NCBI GenBank assembly: GCA_020435025.1 | Contig: JAGRAG010000208.1 | Coordinates: 3,959 to 12,649, forward strand | Reading direction: 5' to 3' | Length of the DNA stretch: 8,691 nt | Origin: Bdellovibrionales bacterium | GTDB taxonomy: Bacteria; Bdellovibrionota; Bdellovibrionia; Bdellovibrionales; UBA1609 | In this document: positions 6,235 to 8,691 of the stretch, one piece after another | Layout of the letters: the number at the start of each line of letters is the position of its first letter | Numbering within the stretch: position 1 is the stretch's first letter | Made by a program: the position numbers and the translations under genes | The notes under the pieces: generated by a model | Database searches by the model: none | Told to the model about the DNA's origin: nothing | What the model saw: only the letters and a program-made list of their open reading frames with translations

Positions 6235-6991
6235 AAAGAAAACCAAAAAAAAAGCAGCCAAGAAGTCAGCTTCTAAAAAAGGAGCTGCTAAAAAGAGTGT
6301 AGAACAAGCAGTAAAAAAGGCAGCAAAAAAAGCATTGTCTAAGAAGAGCTCCAAGAAAAAGGCTGCAAAAAAGAAAGTCATCAAAAAATCGACTAAAAAA
6401 GCAGGGAAGAAAAAAACCGCAAAAAAGCCAAAAGGTGTTTCAAAAAACACGTCCTCTAAGAAAAAAACGAAGGCGAAAGTAACGAAAAAGAAAGCAACTT
6501 CGAAAAAATCTACAAAGAAAGTTGCGACAAAAAAGAAAGCGGCTTCGAAAAAGAAAATCGCTTCGAAAGCGCGTCCAAAAGCCAAGGCGAGGAAGTCAGG
6601 AGCAGCAAAACCGGGATTGAAATCTAAAACTGCAAAGACCAAATCGAAGGTGGTGGCTGCAAAAACAACGAGGGTCTCGAAAAATTCGATCCCGTGGGAT
6701 CAATTTATGACGCCCCTAGATGATCGTATTGTTATTCAGCGTGAAATTGAGAGCGGCAAAACGGCAGGTGGACTTTTTATTCCGAACTCCGCTTTAGAGC
6801 AGCGGCCAGAAGGACGTGTGGTTCTTGTTGGGCGAGGACACAAAGATAAAAAAGGCCGTCTTCTTCCTTTAGATGTTCAAGTCGGAGACTTTGTGATCAC
6901 TCACAGCTATGCCGGTACAGAGGCGGAGTTAAATGGAACTTCCGTTCTTATTGTTCGTGAGTCAGATATTTTGGGAGTTGTTTCTAAATAA
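6224..6991 (+). CDS. Histone H1-like lysine-rich tail fused to a GroES (Cpn10) co-chaperonin domain
   Basis: A 255-residue protein from GTG 6224. Residues 1-155 are a low-complexity lysine/alanine/serine/threonine tail with about 65 lysines by hand count, one acidic residue and no aromatic residue. It resembles the C-terminal domain of eukaryotic histone H1 and bacterial H1-like DNA-binding proteins. Residues 156-255 are a full-length GroES domain: TPLDDRIVIQRE, mobile loop KTAGGLFIPNSALEQRPEG (LFI replaces the IVL tripeptide that contacts GroEL), GRVVLVGRG, PLDVQVGDFVI, then VLIVRESDILGVV. Canonical GroES caps GroEL as a heptamer in the cytoplasm. If this one does so too, the ring would carry seven polybasic tails able to bind DNA, RNA or polyphosphate. 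No groEL is adjacent. The gene overlaps the DUF507 gene and ends before a strong terminator. The coding strand is very A-rich, with a run of nine A at 6245-6253. The GroES assignment is firm; nucleic-acid binding is inferred. Alternative: a dedicated nucleoid protein using GroES only as an oligomerisation fold. Confidence 0.9.
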   Translation: MATKKKTKKKAAKKSASKKGAAKKSVEQAVKKAAKKALSKKSSKKKAAKKKVIKKSTKKAGKKKTAKKPKGVSKNTSSKKKTKAKVTKKKATSKKSTKKVATKKKAASKKKIASKARPKAKARKSGAAKPGLKSKTAKTKSKVVAAKTTRVSKNSIPWDQFMTPLDDRIVIQREIESGKTAGGLFIPNSALEQRPEGRVVLVGRGHKDKKGRLLPLDVQVGDFVITHSYAGTEAELNGTSVLIVRESDILGVVSK

Positions 6992-7011
6992 GCAGGAACT
7001 TTTGTAGAATT

Positions 7012-7044
7012 AGGGTGTTGCATCACGTCAACGCCCTTTTTTTT
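7012..7044 (+). terminator. Rho-independent terminator of the DUF507/H1-GroES unit
   Basis: GGGTGTTG (7013-7020) pairs with CAACGCCC (7029-7036) in an 8-bp stem with one U-G wobble; A7012-T7037 can add a pair. The loop is 8 bases and a run of eight T follows (7037-7044). It begins 20 bases after the stop codon of the H1-GroES gene. Confidence 0.88.
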
Positions 7045-7104
7045 GTTCTTTATAAAGTGTTTAAATTCTTTCTAAGGCTGAGATATAAAGAAAGGCCAGA
7101 AGTA

Positions 7105-7122
7105 TTTAGAGATTATTCTAAA
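7105..7122. other. Short inverted repeat in the porin leader region
   Basis: TTTAGA (7105-7110) and TCTAAA (7117-7122) form a perfect 6-bp dyad with a 6-base spacer, about 120 bases before the porin ribosome binding site. It could be an operator or a small RNA hairpin, or chance in AT-rich DNA. The rest of 7045-7233 has no clear gene. A weak promoter-like pair, TTTAAA (7060-7065) and TATAAA (7084-7089) with an 18-bp spacer, lies just upstream of the dyad. Confidence 0.25.
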
Positions 7123-7233
7123 ACTCGATAAAAAGGGAATTGTTTTAAAGACCGTTGAGGCTCATGGGACAAAACTGTGAATTTTTCGAGTTTGGGAAAA
7201 AGTTTAAGTCTAAAAGCCGCGTAACTTTTGTCC

Positions 7234-7239
7234 AAGGAG
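7234..7239 (+). promoter_or_regulatory. Ribosome binding site of the porin gene
   Basis: AAGGAG lies 5 bases before ATG 7245. It fixes the start at MRKQLMSK, which begins a standard signal peptide. The TTG at 7155 further upstream would add 30 residues in front of that signal and has no comparable site. Confidence 0.8.
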
Positions 7240-7244
7240 ATGTG

Positions 7245-8657
7245 ATGCGCAAGCAGTTGATGTCAAAGTGTTTAGTGGGTGCCGGGATCTTATTTGGGGC
7301 CTTGATTTCGCAGGCGGGAATGATTGATTGGAGTGGAACCTATCGATTCGAAGCCAATATGATCAATAACTCTGAGTTAAGTAGTGAAGACTACAATAAA
7401 GACTATGGCCTCCACCACCTTGTACTCAAGGGAATGATCAACGCCGGTGATGGTTTAAAAATTCATTCCCGTTTTGATCTGTTTAATAACTCGGCCTATC
7501 CGAACTCACAGCTCGGCGCCGTTTGGGGAGATGGAGTGGGATCGGCCTCAAATAATGCCAATGACTCTAATGTGATTTCTCAGAATATGAAAGCAGAAAT
7601 GATCGCCATCAATAATTTGTATTTAACGGTGGAACAAGAACACGGTGCTTTGTTAGTGGGTCGTGTGCCCATGCATTTTGGTTTAGGTATTAACTTAAAC
7701 GCAGGTAATGGTGAGTTTGACCATTGGTTTGATAATGCCGACACCGTGGCTTACAAAATTGTGATGGGAAATATGTACATCATGCCTATGTATTCCAAGT
7801 TCTCTGAAGGTAGCCTGGAGCTGACTCGAGATGATGTTACAGAAACAGCAGTTCAATTTCAGTATGAAAATCCAGAAAGCGAACTAGAATTTGGGGCCAT
7901 GTATTCAACTAGAAGCTCCACAGAGTCGACGGGTAATGATGCTCCCACGGGAACTCCGATTTGGGGAGCGGGTTCCGCCAAGTCAGGCGTGTATACGGCC
8001 CAAACAATTGGAGTCTACGCAGTCAAAGATTTACCGAAATACCGAGTGGGATTTGAGTTTGCGGTCAACGAAGGGAAAACAGGTTTTCTTAGAGGTGGGC
8101 AAGAGGTCAGTTTAAAGGGAACAGGTGTTGCGTTTGAATTTGACTGGAAACCAGAAGCCGGTCTTTTTCAGTATGGAATCAAAGCGGGATATGCTTCTGG
8201 AGATGATCCCGACACAACGGAATTTGAAGGTTTCTTTTTTGATCGCAACTATGACGTTGCGTTCTTGCTTTTTAATCACCAGTTGGGACAAGATAACTTT
8301 TTTCGAACGGACTATTGGGGAGGTGGAGGTTCTGCTGCCAATACGAAACCTGATGTAGAAACAATTAGTAACGTTACTTACTTTTCCCCATATATCTCTT
8401 ATAAATGGAGTGAAAAATGGAACCTTGGGGCGCGGGTAACAGGAGGTTATCTTAACTCAAATCCGATTTCAGGTAAAGATGTGGAAAAGTCTTTGGGTTT
8501 TGAGTTTGATTTTTCTGTAAAATACAAGCCTAATAATAGAGTGAGCTGGGTAACGGAGTTTGGTTTACTAACTCCTGGAGCTGCGTTTAAGGCCGATGGG
8601 ACTTACGAAGCGAAAACAGCATATGGTTTAACAACGAAAGCTGCTATCAGCTTCTAG
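7245..8657 (+). CDS. Outer-membrane beta-barrel protein (porin-like)
   Basis: A 470-residue exported protein. Residues 1-24 form a signal peptide: basic MRKQLMSK, hydrophobic core, and a likely signal-peptidase I site after SQA, giving a mature start GMIDWSGTYRFE. The mature chain is rich in Gly, Asn, Asp and aromatic residues and shows alternating polar/hydrophobic strands typical of outer-membrane barrels, for example YRVGFEFAVNEG, FQYGIKAGYASGDD and WNLGARVTGGYL. It ends in TTKAAISF; a C-terminal Phe is the usual BAM-complex recognition signal. The motif GRVPMHFGLGINLNAGNG is shared, as far as I recall, with putative porins of delta-proteobacteria and Bdellovibrio-like bacteria. Size suits a 16- to 18-strand barrel, but strand number is not established here. 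The gene has its own ribosome binding site and lies 253 bases downstream of the H1-GroES stop, beyond a terminator, so it is probably a separate transcription unit. Substrate unknown. The 34 bases after the stop show no terminator. Confidence 0.85.
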   Translation: MRKQLMSKCLVGAGILFGALISQAGMIDWSGTYRFEANMINNSELSSEDYNKDYGLHHLVLKGMINAGDGLKIHSRFDLFNNSAYPNSQLGAVWGDGVGSASNNANDSNVISQNMKAEMIAINNLYLTVEQEHGALLVGRVPMHFGLGINLNAGNGEFDHWFDNADTVAYKIVMGNMYIMPMYSKFSEGSLELTRDDVTETAVQFQYENPESELEFGAMYSTRSSTESTGNDAPTGTPIWGAGSAKSGVYTAQTIGVYAVKDLPKYRVGFEFAVNEGKTGFLRGGQEVSLKGTGVAFEFDWKPEAGLFQYGIKAGYASGDDPDTTEFEGFFFDRNYDVAFLLFNHQLGQDNFFRTDYWGGGGSAANTKPDVETISNVTYFSPYISYKWSEKWNLGARVTGGYLNSNPISGKDVEKSLGFEFDFSVKYKPNNRVSWVTEFGLLTPGAAFKADGTYEAKTAYGLTTKAAISF

Positions 8658-8691
8658 ATAACAACTTGAAGGCATCATTGATTTAGCGACT

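Noticed and set aside
6214..6642. Minus-strand 142-codon open frame rich in Phe and Ala
   Set aside because: It is the antisense of the lysine-rich AAA/AAG tract, which reads as Phe/Leu codons and so stays open by composition. It has no ribosome binding site.
6707..6991. Internal ATG that could start a stand-alone GroES domain
   Set aside because: Only a weak purine stretch lies upstream, and the full frame from GTG 6224 has a better ribosome binding site. Kept only as an alternative product that could be tested.
7155..7244. TTG-initiated 30-residue extension of the porin
   Set aside because: It would bury the signal peptide. ATG 7245 has a good AAGGAG and a standard signal sequence directly after it.
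7891..8358. Two small plus-strand open frames inside the porin gene
   Set aside because: They lie in another frame of a clear beta-barrel gene, with no ribosome binding site or recognisable product.

Overview
The window looks like chromosomal DNA of a moderately AT-rich Gram-negative bacterium, most plausibly from Bdellovibrionota or the former delta-proteobacterial group. The evidence is a PBP1B-type peptidoglycan synthase, a signal-peptide-bearing outer-membrane beta-barrel ending in Phe, a DUF507 protein, and a histidine kinase of the 'AHDIRSPL' type. The lineage is inferred from gene content. I found no rRNA, tRNA, CRISPR array, complete insertion sequence or phage gene.

Layout: positions 1-3067 (+) hold a tight cluster. 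It starts with the 3' end of an unidentified gene, then a family-5 (OppA/DppA-like) solute-binding protein, then a membrane histidine kinase whose start overlaps the binding-protein stop (ATGA). A 267-bp convergent intergenic region follows, holding small hairpins and a REP-like motif. A complete class A penicillin-binding protein (PBP1B type, minus strand) occupies 3335-5656. Its start lies only 41 bp from a divergent plus-strand unit made of a two-repeat DUF507 protein and an overlapping gene that fuses a histone H1-like lysine/alanine tail of about 155 residues to a complete GroES (Cpn10) domain. A rho-independent terminator closes that unit. An independent gene for a 470-residue outer-membrane porin-like protein fills the rest.

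How the genes may work together: the binding protein and kinase look like one sensory module, with a peptide-binding fold feeding a sensor kinase; no permease or response regulator is visible. PBP1B and the porin serve the cell envelope. The DUF507/H1-GroES pair is probably translationally coupled.

The most unusual item is the H1-like/GroES fusion. The second is a 32-bp interrupted dyad that fills most of the gap between the PBP1B and DUF507 genes. It can be read as two face-to-face promoters, and both would give nearly leaderless transcripts, in keeping with the lack of a Shine-Dalgarno sequence before either gene.
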